Shown here in pieces: positions 9,206 to 16,885 of a DNA stretch of 64,000 bases (positions are counted from its first letter, which is position 1; the number at the start of each line of letters is the position of its first letter). The DNA is from JBICHN01 sp043101845 (GTDB lineage: Bacteria; Planctomycetota; Phycisphaerae; Phycisphaerales; UBA5793): contig JBICHN010000002.1 in assembly GCA_043101845.1 (NCBI GenBank), positions 372,001 through 436,000 of the forward strand. The letters run 5' to 3'. The translations under genes and the position numbers were made by a program. The notes under the pieces were generated by a model that saw only the letters and a program-made list of their open reading frames with translations, was not told where the DNA came from and did not search any database.

Positions 9206-9341
9206 GATCGCATCCTGCGCGTCCATCGGCGATCTTTGCGCCCCACCGGCCCACCAAGCGATGAGTCGCGAACGGCTGAATCTCGCCGTAAGTAACTTAA
9301 ATTCAATCGCTTATCGAACCATCCGGCCGGCGCCGGGTGTC

Positions 9342-9356
9342 TGGCCCCGTTCTTGC
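9342..9356 (+). promoter_or_regulatory. Sigma-54 (RpoN) promoter of the flagellar operon
   Basis: TGGCCCC-GTTC-TTGC matches the RpoN -24/-12 consensus TGGCACG-N4-TTGC, with the invariant GG and GC at the right spacing. It lies 36 bases before the first coding sequence of the flagellar run. Transcription would start near 9368. An AT-rich stretch (9285-9315) directly upstream could host IHF or enhancer-looping DNA. No enhancer-binding-protein site was identified. Confidence 0.75.
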
Positions 9357-9391
9357 CTTATGAACGGATGAGAAAGGTCCAGGAGCGCCCC

Positions 9392-9634
9392 GTGCCCATG
9401 AAGCCATTCGCCGTCGAAACCCCGCGAATCTCGACCCAGGGAGGTCGGTTCGCCGGGCTTCCCGTCGCCTTCGAGGAGGGTGAGCCTGAGGTTTCGAACA
9501 ACGGGACGCCACTGGGCTCCCGGGTCATCGAACTTGCGAGGGCGGCGACTTCGCTGCATCTCACGATGCTCGAGTCCCAAGGCAAGGCGACCGCGTTCGC
9601 CGGTGGGTGGAATGAGCGTGGAGGACGCGAATGA
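9392..9634 (+). CDS. Small protein at the head of the flagellar operon
   Basis: 80 residues from GTG 9392 (AGGAG six bases upstream); an ATG two codons later is an alternative. The stop TGA overlaps the ATG of flgF (ATGA), so translation is coupled. The sequence has no membrane segment. A central part, GSRVIELARAATSLHLTMLE, may be a helix. It shows no family I recognise. Its place between the sigma-54 promoter and flgF argues that it is real and flagellum-related, perhaps a rod or export accessory protein; this is inference from position only. Confidence 0.6.
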   Translation: MPMKPFAVETPRISTQGGRFAGLPVAFEEGEPEVSNNGTPLGSRVIELARAATSLHLTMLESQGKATAFAGGWNERGGRE

Positions 9635-10407
9635 ATTACGGCCTCCATGTCGCCGCGTCCGGTCTTCTGGTGAACATGCATCGTCAGGATGTCATCGCGA
9701 ACAATCTGGCCAATGTGAACACGACCGGGTTCAAGCCGGATATTCCGATGGTCCAGCAGCGGGCCGTCGAACGACTCGAGGACGGCCTTCCGATTGCGCC
9801 GCACGAACATCTCGAGCGCCTCGGTGGGGGGGTGCTCGCCGCTCCGACGAAGACACGCTTCTCTGACGGGCCGGTTGAAATCACCGGCCGCGCTCTCGAT
9901 GTGGCGATTCGCGGCGAAGGGTTTCTGCAACTCTCGTCCGGCTCCGGCGACGGGTCGGAGAAGTTTCGGTACAGCCGGGACGGTCGGTTGACTTTGAGCG
10001 ATTCCGGCCAGCTCGTTCACGCCGGAAGCGGCATGCGGGTGCTTGACGAGAACAATCGGCCAATCCGACTGCGACCCGGCGCGGACATTACGATCGAGGA
10101 ATCCGGACTCATCCTGCAGGACGGATCCCCGGTCGCGCGAATCCGACTCGTCACGGCGCCGTCTCCGGACCTGTTCGTGAAGGCCGGATCGAACATGTTC
10201 ATGCTTCCGAACAACGCGCAGGAAAGCGTGACGGACGCAAGCGGCACACTTCAGCAGCATGCGCTTGAAGGATCGGCGGTCAACCCGATTCTCTCGCTCA
10301 TGGCGATCCAGAACGCCTCCGCCGCGGCGAACTCGAACGCGCGGATGCTGCAGTATCACGATGAACTTCTCGGATCGGCGATCAGCCGATTCGGTCGGGT
10401 CAGTTGA
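9631..10407 (+). CDS. flgF: Flagellar basal-body rod protein FlgF
   Basis: 258 residues. It starts with MNYGLHVAASGLLVNMHRQD and VIANNLANVNTTGFK, the N-terminal rod signature, has the FlgF/FlgG core (VAIRGEGFLQL, then SRDGRLTLSDSGQLV) and ends with a helix carrying LSLMAIQNASAAANSNARML. This family forms the proximal/distal rod in the periplasm and is exported by the flagellar type III apparatus. It is placed just before flgG, hence FlgF rather than FlgG. Coupled to the upstream small gene through ATGA. Confidence 0.92.
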   Translation: MNYGLHVAASGLLVNMHRQDVIANNLANVNTTGFKPDIPMVQQRAVERLEDGLPIAPHEHLERLGGGVLAAPTKTRFSDGPVEITGRALDVAIRGEGFLQLSSGSGDGSEKFRYSRDGRLTLSDSGQLVHAGSGMRVLDENNRPIRLRPGADITIEESGLILQDGSPVARIRLVTAPSPDLFVKAGSNMFMLPNNAQESVTDASGTLQQHALEGSAVNPILSLMAIQNASAAANSNARMLQYHDELLGSAISRFGRVS

Positions 10408-10460
10408 CCCGTTGACTTTTTGTCGGCTCCGCCAGGAGGGCGGGGCCTGGAGAACTCAGA

Positions 10461-11279
10461 ATGGCAGTTACCGCACTTCACTCCGCCGCGACCGGCCTGA
10501 ACGCGCTGAGCACTGAGCTCGATGTCATCGCGAACAACCTTGCGAATGTGAACACCACCGCGTTCAAGAGCAGTCGTGTCAACTTTCAGGATCTGCTCTA
10601 CCTCGAGAAGAAGCAGCCGGGCGTCGAGAACATCAACGGCGACGAGCGTCCGATCGGCTTGTATGTCGGACTGGGCGTCGAAGTGTCGGGTACGCAGAAG
10701 GATTTCACTCAGGGGGATGCGGTCGCAACCGGCCGCGAACTCGACATCATGATCGAGGGCAACGGATTCCTCATGGTTTCAGTGGAAGACGACCTTGGCC
10801 CCGACGGAATCGCCTACACCCGAGCGGGCAACCTCACGCGCAACTCCGAAGGCCAGGTCGTCCTCGCCACAGACCAGGGGCGCATCGTGCAGCCCGAAAT
10901 CACCATCGATAACAGTGTGTCATCGTCGGCGATCACCATCACGGCGGACGGTCAGGTATTCGTCAAGGTGGACGGCGATGCGGACCCGCAACTCGTCGGC
11001 CAACTCGAACTCGCAGCCTTCATCAATCCGCAGGGTCTCGCCGAAGTCGGCGAGAACCTCTTCGTCGCGACCGCCGCGTCGGGTGACGCGATTACCGGGA
11101 CGCCCACCGAGGGTGTCTTCGGCAGCATCAACCAGGGCTTCCTCGAAGGGTCGAATGTCGATCCGGTCAAGGAACTCGTCTCGCTCATCAAGACGCAGCG
11201 GGCGTTCGAGTTGAACGGTCAGACCGTCAAGGCGGCCGACGAGACGCTGCAAATCGTGAACAACCTCCGTCGGCGATAA
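10461..11279 (+). CDS. flgG: Flagellar distal rod protein FlgG
   Basis: 272 residues, close to the usual 260. The N-terminus MAVTALHSAATGLNALSTEL, then DVIANNLANVNTTAFKSSR and an insert FQDLLYLEKKQPG specific for FlgG, is unambiguous. The central DIMIEGNGFLMV and the C-terminal EGSNVDPVKELVSLIKTQRA followed by KAADETLQIVNNLRR complete the match. FlgG makes the distal rod that crosses the P and L rings. It follows flgF by 53 bases and precedes flgA by 10. Confidence 0.97.
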   Translation: MAVTALHSAATGLNALSTELDVIANNLANVNTTAFKSSRVNFQDLLYLEKKQPGVENINGDERPIGLYVGLGVEVSGTQKDFTQGDAVATGRELDIMIEGNGFLMVSVEDDLGPDGIAYTRAGNLTRNSEGQVVLATDQGRIVQPEITIDNSVSSSAITITADGQVFVKVDGDADPQLVGQLELAAFINPQGLAEVGENLFVATAASGDAITGTPTEGVFGSINQGFLEGSNVDPVKELVSLIKTQRAFELNGQTVKAADETLQIVNNLRRR

Positions 11280-11289
11280 GGGTGAGTAA

Positions 11290-12357
11290 ATGACGCGCGA
11301 CAAGTCGCGGAAAATTCTCGTTGCCCTCATGACGCTCGCCTTCGCCGGGACGGGGCTCGCGGATCGAGTCGTCCTTCGCTCGACGATGGCGATCGAACAG
11401 GATGCGACCGCGCAGATTGCACTCGGACAGATCGCCGATCTCGAGGGCGACTACGCGGAATCGCTCGCCGCGATCGTGGTGACTCAATGGGAACCAGGCG
11501 ACGCGCCGGACAAGATCACCATCCGCAAGGTGCGCACCGCACTCGAGCAGGCCGAGGTCAACCTCGGGCGCGTGGCGCTCAGCGGATCGGAATGTCGCCT
11601 CGAACGACGACGCGAACGCGTGAAGCGTCCGGCCATCGCCCCATCGGAATCGGATTCTGCCGACGACGAGGCGCCGGAGTGGAAGTGGGCGGCCGATTGG
11701 ATGGAAGAGGCGACCGTACGCGGTCATGTCGGTCGTTTTGTCGCGATCGATCGCCTCGCCCGGTCGCCCCACGAAGTGCAACTTTCGTTCGATCCAACGC
11801 AGGGCTCGCTCGAACGAGCCGTCGTCGACGAAGTCGTGGAGATCGTGCCGGAAGGAACACCGAATTCGGGCCGGTGGCCTCTCCTCATCAATGTCTATCG
11901 CCATGACGAAGTCGTGCTGTCGTTCCGCACGCTCGTCGATGTGCGCACACTTGATCGCGTGGTGATCGTTCGCCGCGATCTTCCCCGCGGTCATGCTCTG
12001 GGGCATGGAGACCTGCGCGAGGAATCTCGCCTGCTTCCTCCGCACCCTGAGCCCGCAGTGAATCGGTCGCAGGACGCCCACGGCATGGTAACGGCTGCGC
12101 GGCTCAATGAAGGACAGATTCTCCGCGAGAACGATCTCGAGGCGCCGATCCGAGTGAAGCGGAACCGCGAGATCAACTTCCGGGCCATGCACAGTGGCTT
12201 CATTGTCCGCGTTCGCGCCAAGGCGCTCGAGGACGGACGAGTCGGCGACATCATCCGCATTCAACTGCTTATGGATCGCTCAGAGCATCTCGCCCGGGTC
12301 GACCGGAACGGCGAGGTCGTACCGATTACCACGGAAATGGAAGTCGATACACGATGA
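11290..12357 (+). CDS. flgA: P-ring assembly chaperone FlgA (SAF domain)
   Basis: 355 residues, longer than the 220-residue E. coli protein. A short signal-like N-terminus (VALMTLAFAGTGLADR) is followed by an N-terminal extension of about 190 residues with a charged insert, and then the conserved SAF and beta-clip region at about residues 215-350 (RRDLPRGHALGHGDL; RLNEGQILRENDLE; VRVRAKALEDGRVGDIIR). FlgA aids assembly of FlgI into the periplasmic P ring. The stop overlaps the ATG of flgH by four bases. Order flgA-flgH-flgI supports the call. Confidence 0.9.
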   Translation: MTRDKSRKILVALMTLAFAGTGLADRVVLRSTMAIEQDATAQIALGQIADLEGDYAESLAAIVVTQWEPGDAPDKITIRKVRTALEQAEVNLGRVALSGSECRLERRRERVKRPAIAPSESDSADDEAPEWKWAADWMEEATVRGHVGRFVAIDRLARSPHEVQLSFDPTQGSLERAVVDEVVEIVPEGTPNSGRWPLLINVYRHDEVVLSFRTLVDVRTLDRVVIVRRDLPRGHALGHGDLREESRLLPPHPEPAVNRSQDAHGMVTAARLNEGQILRENDLEAPIRVKRNREINFRAMHSGFIVRVRAKALEDGRVGDIIRIQLLMDRSEHLARVDRNGEVVPITTEMEVDTR

Positions 12358-13070
12358 GGCGTTCTCACACCATCGTAATGGCCATTCTCTTCCTGCTCGG
12401 CGGCGCGGCGTCGACCGTGGGGCAGAGCAGCTCCGTCCTGCTTCAGAAACCAGCCTCGAACGCGAGCGCCTCGAGCGCGTCGGACGAGATCATTGACCCG
12501 GCGGAGTCGCTGCACGCGTACAGCCTGTTCACGGTGGCGCCACCGAAGCCGCGCACTTATCAGGTGCACGACCTCGTGGACATCATCATCCGCGAGTCGA
12601 GTTCGGTCCGATCGAAGCAGTCCCTCGAGACCGAGAAGAGTCTTGAGATTGACGCGGAAATTCGCGACTTCCCGCAGTTCACGCTGAACGACATTCTCGA
12701 TGGCGTGCTCAAAGCGAGCGAAAACGCGAACCCTCCCGCGGCGGACATCGATGGCGAGAAATCATTCGAAGGCGACGGGCAAATCCAGCGCAACGACGAC
12801 TTCAGCGCGAGAGTGAAGGCCCAGGTCATCGAAGTGCTTCCGAACGGCAACCTGGTCGTCGAAGCGCGTACCCGACTCATCGTCGATTCCGAAGAATCCA
12901 CCATTCTGCTTTCGGGCGTCTGCGATCCGAAGGACATCACGCCGGCGGGATCGCTCCTGAGCAGTCAGCTCTTCGATCTTCAGGTCATCAAACTGCACGA
13001 GGGCGAACTCAAGAAGGCGACCCAGAAGGGCGTCGTGTCGCGCGTGCTCGAAGGAATCTTCGCGTTCTGA
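12354..13070 (+). CDS. flgH: Flagellar L-ring protein FlgH
   Basis: 238 residues. The FlgH core is clear: HAYSLFTVAPPKPRTYQVHD, then LVDIIIRESSSVRSKQSLET, DFSARVKAQVIEVLPNGNLV and VSGVCDP-type signature here as LLSGVCDPKDITPAGSLLSS. FlgH forms the outer-membrane ring around the rod. An N-terminal signal peptide is present (AILFLLGGAASTVGQ) but without the lipobox cysteine that anchors FlgH in most Gram-negative bacteria. The protein may therefore be processed by signal peptidase I. Confidence 0.94.
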   Translation: MRRSHTIVMAILFLLGGAASTVGQSSSVLLQKPASNASASSASDEIIDPAESLHAYSLFTVAPPKPRTYQVHDLVDIIIRESSSVRSKQSLETEKSLEIDAEIRDFPQFTLNDILDGVLKASENANPPAADIDGEKSFEGDGQIQRNDDFSARVKAQVIEVLPNGNLVVEARTRLIVDSEESTILLSGVCDPKDITPAGSLLSSQLFDLQVIKLHEGELKKATQKGVVSRVLEGIFAF

Positions 13071-13111
13071 TCGCACCAGGCGATCAACGAGAACTCGCAG
13101 GAGGCGAACGA

Positions 13112-14245
13112 ATGAAGTTCAGTGGCATGCATCGAGCATGGACGATCGGACTCCTCGGCGTCGTGCTGCTCGCCGGCGCCTGGCCGGCCGGCGCCATCGA
13201 TGTCAAAGTCATCGCCCGGACGAAAGGCCTTGAAGCAAACACGCTGACCGGCATGGGACTCGTGGTCGGCCTTGACGGCACCGGCGACAAGACGAAGAAG
13301 TCGAAGCGCCTCGCCCGCCCGTTGTACGAACTCTACCGGCTCCACGGTCTCGGTGTCGAGTCGCTCGATGAGTTTGATGGTGTGGATAGCGTGGCCATCG
13401 TCTTCGTCACGGCCCGCGTTTCGGAAACCGGAGCCCGCGAAGGGGATATGCTCGATGTCACCGTCTCGACCGCAGGAGACGCGTCGAGTCTCGAGGGCGG
13501 TCAACTGATCTGGACGGCGCTGCGCCCCGGTCCCGCGCCGGGCGCCTACGCGGTATCGCAGGGACGCGTGGAGGTCGACTCCCAGAATCCGCGATCCGGC
13601 ATCGTGCGCGGCGGCGCGCAGATGATGAAGGACATTCGCGCCAGCGCCATCAATCCGGCTGACGGGTCGGTCACCCTCGTTCTGCGGGACCACTACGCGG
13701 GATACTCGATGGCGAAGGCGCTCGCCGAACGCATCAACCAGGAGTTTGATTTCGGACTCGGGGCGAACGGGTCGAATCGCGAAGCGGGCGCATGGGCCGA
13801 AGTCGTCGATCCGCGAAATGTGCGCATCGAAATCGCGGACTGGCTCCGCACCGACTCGAACACCGTCATAGCGCGCATTCTCAATCTCGATCTTGACCTC
13901 AGCCTGCTCGACCTGCCGGCGCGCGTGGTCATCGACCGATCGAACGGCGTCTTCGTGGTGCAGGGTCATGTGGAGATCTCGCCGGCGGTTATCAGCTCGC
14001 GGAATCTCACGATCACCCGCATCACTCCCGAGCCCATCCCGACCCCGGCCGATCCGGTGTACGACATCGAGAATCATGTGGCCGTCGGAGACGACGGTGT
14101 CATTCGGCCGCGTCAGGCGGCGCGACTGCAGGACCTTCTCAACGCGCTTGAGTCACTTAAGGTGCCGTTCGAGGAGCGTGTGAGCATCCTTCACACGATG
14201 CACGACACCGGCGTCCTTCACGCCGAGCTTATCGAGGTCTTCTGA
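13112..14245 (+). CDS. flgI: Flagellar P-ring protein FlgI
   Basis: 377 residues, the family length. Signal peptide GLLGVVLLAGAWPAGA, then the mature start IDVKVIARTKGLEANTLTGM and GLVVGLDGTGDKTKK, followed by the family's NPRSGIVRGGAQMMKDIRAS-like segment and the C-terminal LQDLLNALESLKVPF. FlgI subunits form the periplasmic P ring in the peptidoglycan layer. A good ribosome site (GCAGGAGGCGAACG) precedes the ATG. It is followed two bases later by the rod-assembly gene. Confidence 0.96.
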   Translation: MKFSGMHRAWTIGLLGVVLLAGAWPAGAIDVKVIARTKGLEANTLTGMGLVVGLDGTGDKTKKSKRLARPLYELYRLHGLGVESLDEFDGVDSVAIVFVTARVSETGAREGDMLDVTVSTAGDASSLEGGQLIWTALRPGPAPGAYAVSQGRVEVDSQNPRSGIVRGGAQMMKDIRASAINPADGSVTLVLRDHYAGYSMAKALAERINQEFDFGLGANGSNREAGAWAEVVDPRNVRIEIADWLRTDSNTVIARILNLDLDLSLLDLPARVVIDRSNGVFVVQGHVEISPAVISSRNLTITRITPEPIPTPADPVYDIENHVAVGDDGVIRPRQAARLQDLLNALESLKVPFEERVSILHTMHDTGVLHAELIEVF

Positions 14246-14247
14246 CG

Positions 14248-14649
14248 ATGACGATTGAATCGATCCATCTCGGAAGCACGATGAACGACGCGAACGCGCG
14301 GGCGCGCTCGCAGGCCGCGTCGCTCGTTGGATCGTCTTCGAACGATCGGTACGAAACGGTTCGGCGCGCCGCCGAGGAGCTTGTCGCCACCGCGTTCGTG
14401 CAGCCCATGTTCAAGATGATGCGGGAAGATCCGCTCCGCTCGGATCTTCTCCCGGTGTCGGCGGGGGAGAAGTCTTTCGGACCGCTCCTCGACGCGGAAC
14501 TCGCGAAGCGAATCACGCGGAGCGCCCGGTTCGATCTCGTCGACAGCGTGGCCCGCGATTTGCTCGGACATCCACAGGCGCTGACACGCGGCGCAATTCC
14601 CGCGCCGCCGCCCGCCACGACCAGTTCGGGAGTCAACCTGTATGCCTGA
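14248..14649 (+). CDS. flgJ: FlgJ-type rod-assembly protein, N-terminal domain only
   Basis: 133 residues. The segment AAEELVATAFVQPMFKMMRE corresponds to the rod-binding domain of FlgJ (usually FESLFLQMMLKSMRDA), and VARDLLGHPQ is near the end. The C-terminal muramidase (glucosaminidase) domain found in enterobacterial FlgJ is absent, as in many other phyla where a separate lysozyme does this job. It starts two bases after flgI and overlaps flgN by 8 bases. Confidence 0.75.
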   Translation: MTIESIHLGSTMNDANARARSQAASLVGSSSNDRYETVRRAAEELVATAFVQPMFKMMREDPLRSDLLPVSAGEKSFGPLLDAELAKRITRSARFDLVDSVARDLLGHPQALTRGAIPAPPPATTSSGVNLYA

Positions 14650-15166
14650 TGCCACCGCTTCACGACAATCGAACCCAACGATCGAGATCGAGAGCTGGCG
14701 TCTCTGGTTCGACGAGATGATCGACGCCCACGAAGCGCTCCATCGAGCGCTCGAGGTGAAGCGCGACGCGATGCGCCGGGCCGATGCGCCGGCGCTCGCA
14801 GACGCGGCGCAGCGCGAGTACTCCGTCCTCGAGCGCATCGAGGCGCTCGATCGGCGACGACTCGAACTCCTCGACGCCGCCGGAATCTCGGTCGAGGGAA
14901 CGGGAGCGGTCCGCACGCTCCTCGCCCGGATTCCGGAGCCGGACGCCACGGAACTCTCTGAGCGACGCGGGCGTCTGCGCGGCCTCATCGAAGAGACCCA
15001 GTCGGCCGGCGAGGCGATCCGCCAGGCGGCTGACACTCTTCGGGCCCATGTGAGCGGCATTGTCCAGCGCGTTCAGTTCATGTTGAACCAGACCGGGTTG
15101 TATGGTCGCGACGGTCGCGTCGGCGCGACGCCGGCTGCCGTATCCACGATCGACTTCCGGGAGTAA
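14642..15166 (+). CDS. flgN: FlgN-type chaperone for hook-filament junction proteins
   Basis: 174 residues, mostly helical and charged, with heptad-like leucine/alanine spacing at about residues 25-75 and 105-140. Length and position directly before flgK and flgL match FlgN, the cytoplasmic chaperone that binds the C-termini of FlgK and FlgL and delivers them to the export gate. The sequence is not strongly conserved in this family, so the call rests on helical pattern plus operon position. It starts inside the flgJ end (8-base overlap). Confidence 0.75.
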   Translation: MPDATASRQSNPTIEIESWRLWFDEMIDAHEALHRALEVKRDAMRRADAPALADAAQREYSVLERIEALDRRRLELLDAAGISVEGTGAVRTLLARIPEPDATELSERRGRLRGLIEETQSAGEAIRQAADTLRAHVSGIVQRVQFMLNQTGLYGRDGRVGATPAAVSTIDFRE

Positions 15167-15176
15167 CGAATCGGCG

Positions 15177-16883
15177 ATGAGCCTTACGAGCGCACTCCAT
15201 ATCGGGCGATCAGCGATCGTCGTCAGCCAGGCCGGGATGCAGGTCACCGGCAACAACATGGCGAATGCGACGACGCCCGGATACACGCGGCAATCGGCGA
15301 ACATCGTGCCGGCCCGCGGACAGCTCATTACCGCCGGCGCCTGGGCGGGACGCGGTGTCGAACTCGAGGCGATCACCCGGCAGGTCGACGAGGCGATTCG
15401 GGATCGAATCCGCGACTCCTATTCAAACGAAGCGGAGGCGAAGACGAGTCAGCAGCTGCTGACGCAGGTCGAGACGCTCATGAACGAGCTCTCCGATGAC
15501 GATCTTTCCTCGGCTCTCTCGTCCTTCTTCAATTCATGGTCTGAACTCGCAAATACACCGAACGATCCGGCCGTGCGATCGTTGCTCGTTCAGGAAGGCG
15601 TCAACCTCTCGGCGAAGCTCACGCGGATGCGCGAAGACTTCGTCCAGATGCGCACGCAGATCGACGAGCAGCTCGCGTCGACCGTGGTTCACGCCAACGA
15701 CCTGCTCGACGAAATCGCCGTGATCAACCGGGCCATCGCGGACTCCGAACAGGGGCGGACCGTCGCGAGTTCGCTCCGCGACCAGCGCGATCAGATGCTC
15801 CAGGAACTCGCGGGGTTCATGGATATCTCGACGGTCGAACAGGCGAACGGAATGGTCGATGTCTTTGTCGGCTCCCTTCCGATCGTGCTGGGCGATCAGT
15901 CACGCGGACTCGAACTCCGCGTGGAGACCGAAGGCGCCACGGTGGAGGCGACCGTCCGCGTCCGGGCCGACGGCTCCGAGCTTCCCGTACAGACTGGATC
16001 GATCGGCGCCCTGCTCGAACAGCGCGAGGGGTCGGTTGTCGGCGTCATCGACGCGGTGGACGACCTCTCGGGCGCGCTCATCTGGGAGGTGAATCGAATT
16101 CACTCCCAGGGGCAGGGCGGGCGCGGCTATTCGAGCGTGACCGGAAGCTACATCGTCTCGGACTCGACCGTCCCGCTCAACGATTCGGAAACTGACCTGC
16201 CGTTCGAGATCATGAACGGCAGCTTCATGATCCATGTCACGAACGACGCGACCGGGTCGCGGCAATCGTTCGAGATACAGATCGACCTTGACGGGGTCGG
16301 CTCCGACACCTCACTTGATGACCTGGTGAGCCAGATCAACACGCAGTTGAGTGGCGTGGGTGTCTCCGCGGCGGTCACCGTGGACGGACGCCTGCAACTC
16401 GATGCGCCGGCCGGGTACTCGATGACTTTCAGCGACGATTCGTCTGGCGCGCTCGCAGGTCTCGGAATCAACACTTACTTCACCGGCGCGAACGGCACGG
16501 ACATCGCCGTCAACCAGTACATACTCGATGATTCGGAGTATCTCGCGGCGGGGATGAACCACATGCCGGGTTCGAACGGAACAGCGCTCGCCATCGTCGG
16601 ACTCGAGAACCAGGGATCGAGTTTGCTCAACGGGGCGTCGCTCCGACAATTCTGGATTGATGAGGTCGAATCTGTAGCCGTCAAGGCCGGTGCTGCGAAC
16701 GGTCGCGTCGCCTCGACAACGCTCGTGCGTGAGAGTCTCGAAGCACAGGACGCCGCGGTGAGCGGTGTGAGTCTTGATGAGGAATCGATCAACCTGATGA
16801 ACTACCAGCGGCAATATGAGGCCGCGGCCCGGCTTATCGCCGTGGTCGACGAGATGATGCGAACCCTTCTCTCCGTGATCTAA
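15177..16883 (+). CDS. flgK: Hook-filament junction protein FlgK (HAP1)
   Basis: 568 residues from ATG 15177. N-terminus MSLTSALHIGRSAIVVSQAG, then GNNMANATTPGYTRQ and DEAIRDRIRDSYS; C-terminus SGVSLDEESINLMNYQRQYE, AAARLIAVVDEMMRTLLSVI. All are FlgK signatures. The junction protein links hook to filament. A longer frame from 15102 would overlap flgN and adds no conserved sequence. The stop is followed after two bases by flgL. Confidence 0.96.
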   Translation: MSLTSALHIGRSAIVVSQAGMQVTGNNMANATTPGYTRQSANIVPARGQLITAGAWAGRGVELEAITRQVDEAIRDRIRDSYSNEAEAKTSQQLLTQVETLMNELSDDDLSSALSSFFNSWSELANTPNDPAVRSLLVQEGVNLSAKLTRMREDFVQMRTQIDEQLASTVVHANDLLDEIAVINRAIADSEQGRTVASSLRDQRDQMLQELAGFMDISTVEQANGMVDVFVGSLPIVLGDQSRGLELRVETEGATVEATVRVRADGSELPVQTGSIGALLEQREGSVVGVIDAVDDLSGALIWEVNRIHSQGQGGRGYSSVTGSYIVSDSTVPLNDSETDLPFEIMNGSFMIHVTNDATGSRQSFEIQIDLDGVGSDTSLDDLVSQINTQLSGVGVSAAVTVDGRLQLDAPAGYSMTFSDDSSGALAGLGINTYFTGANGTDIAVNQYILDDSEYLAAGMNHMPGSNGTALAIVGLENQGSSLLNGASLRQFWIDEVESVAVKAGAANGRVASTTLVRESLEAQDAAVSGVSLDEESINLMNYQRQYEAAARLIAVVDEMMRTLLSVI

Positions 16884-16885
16884 CC

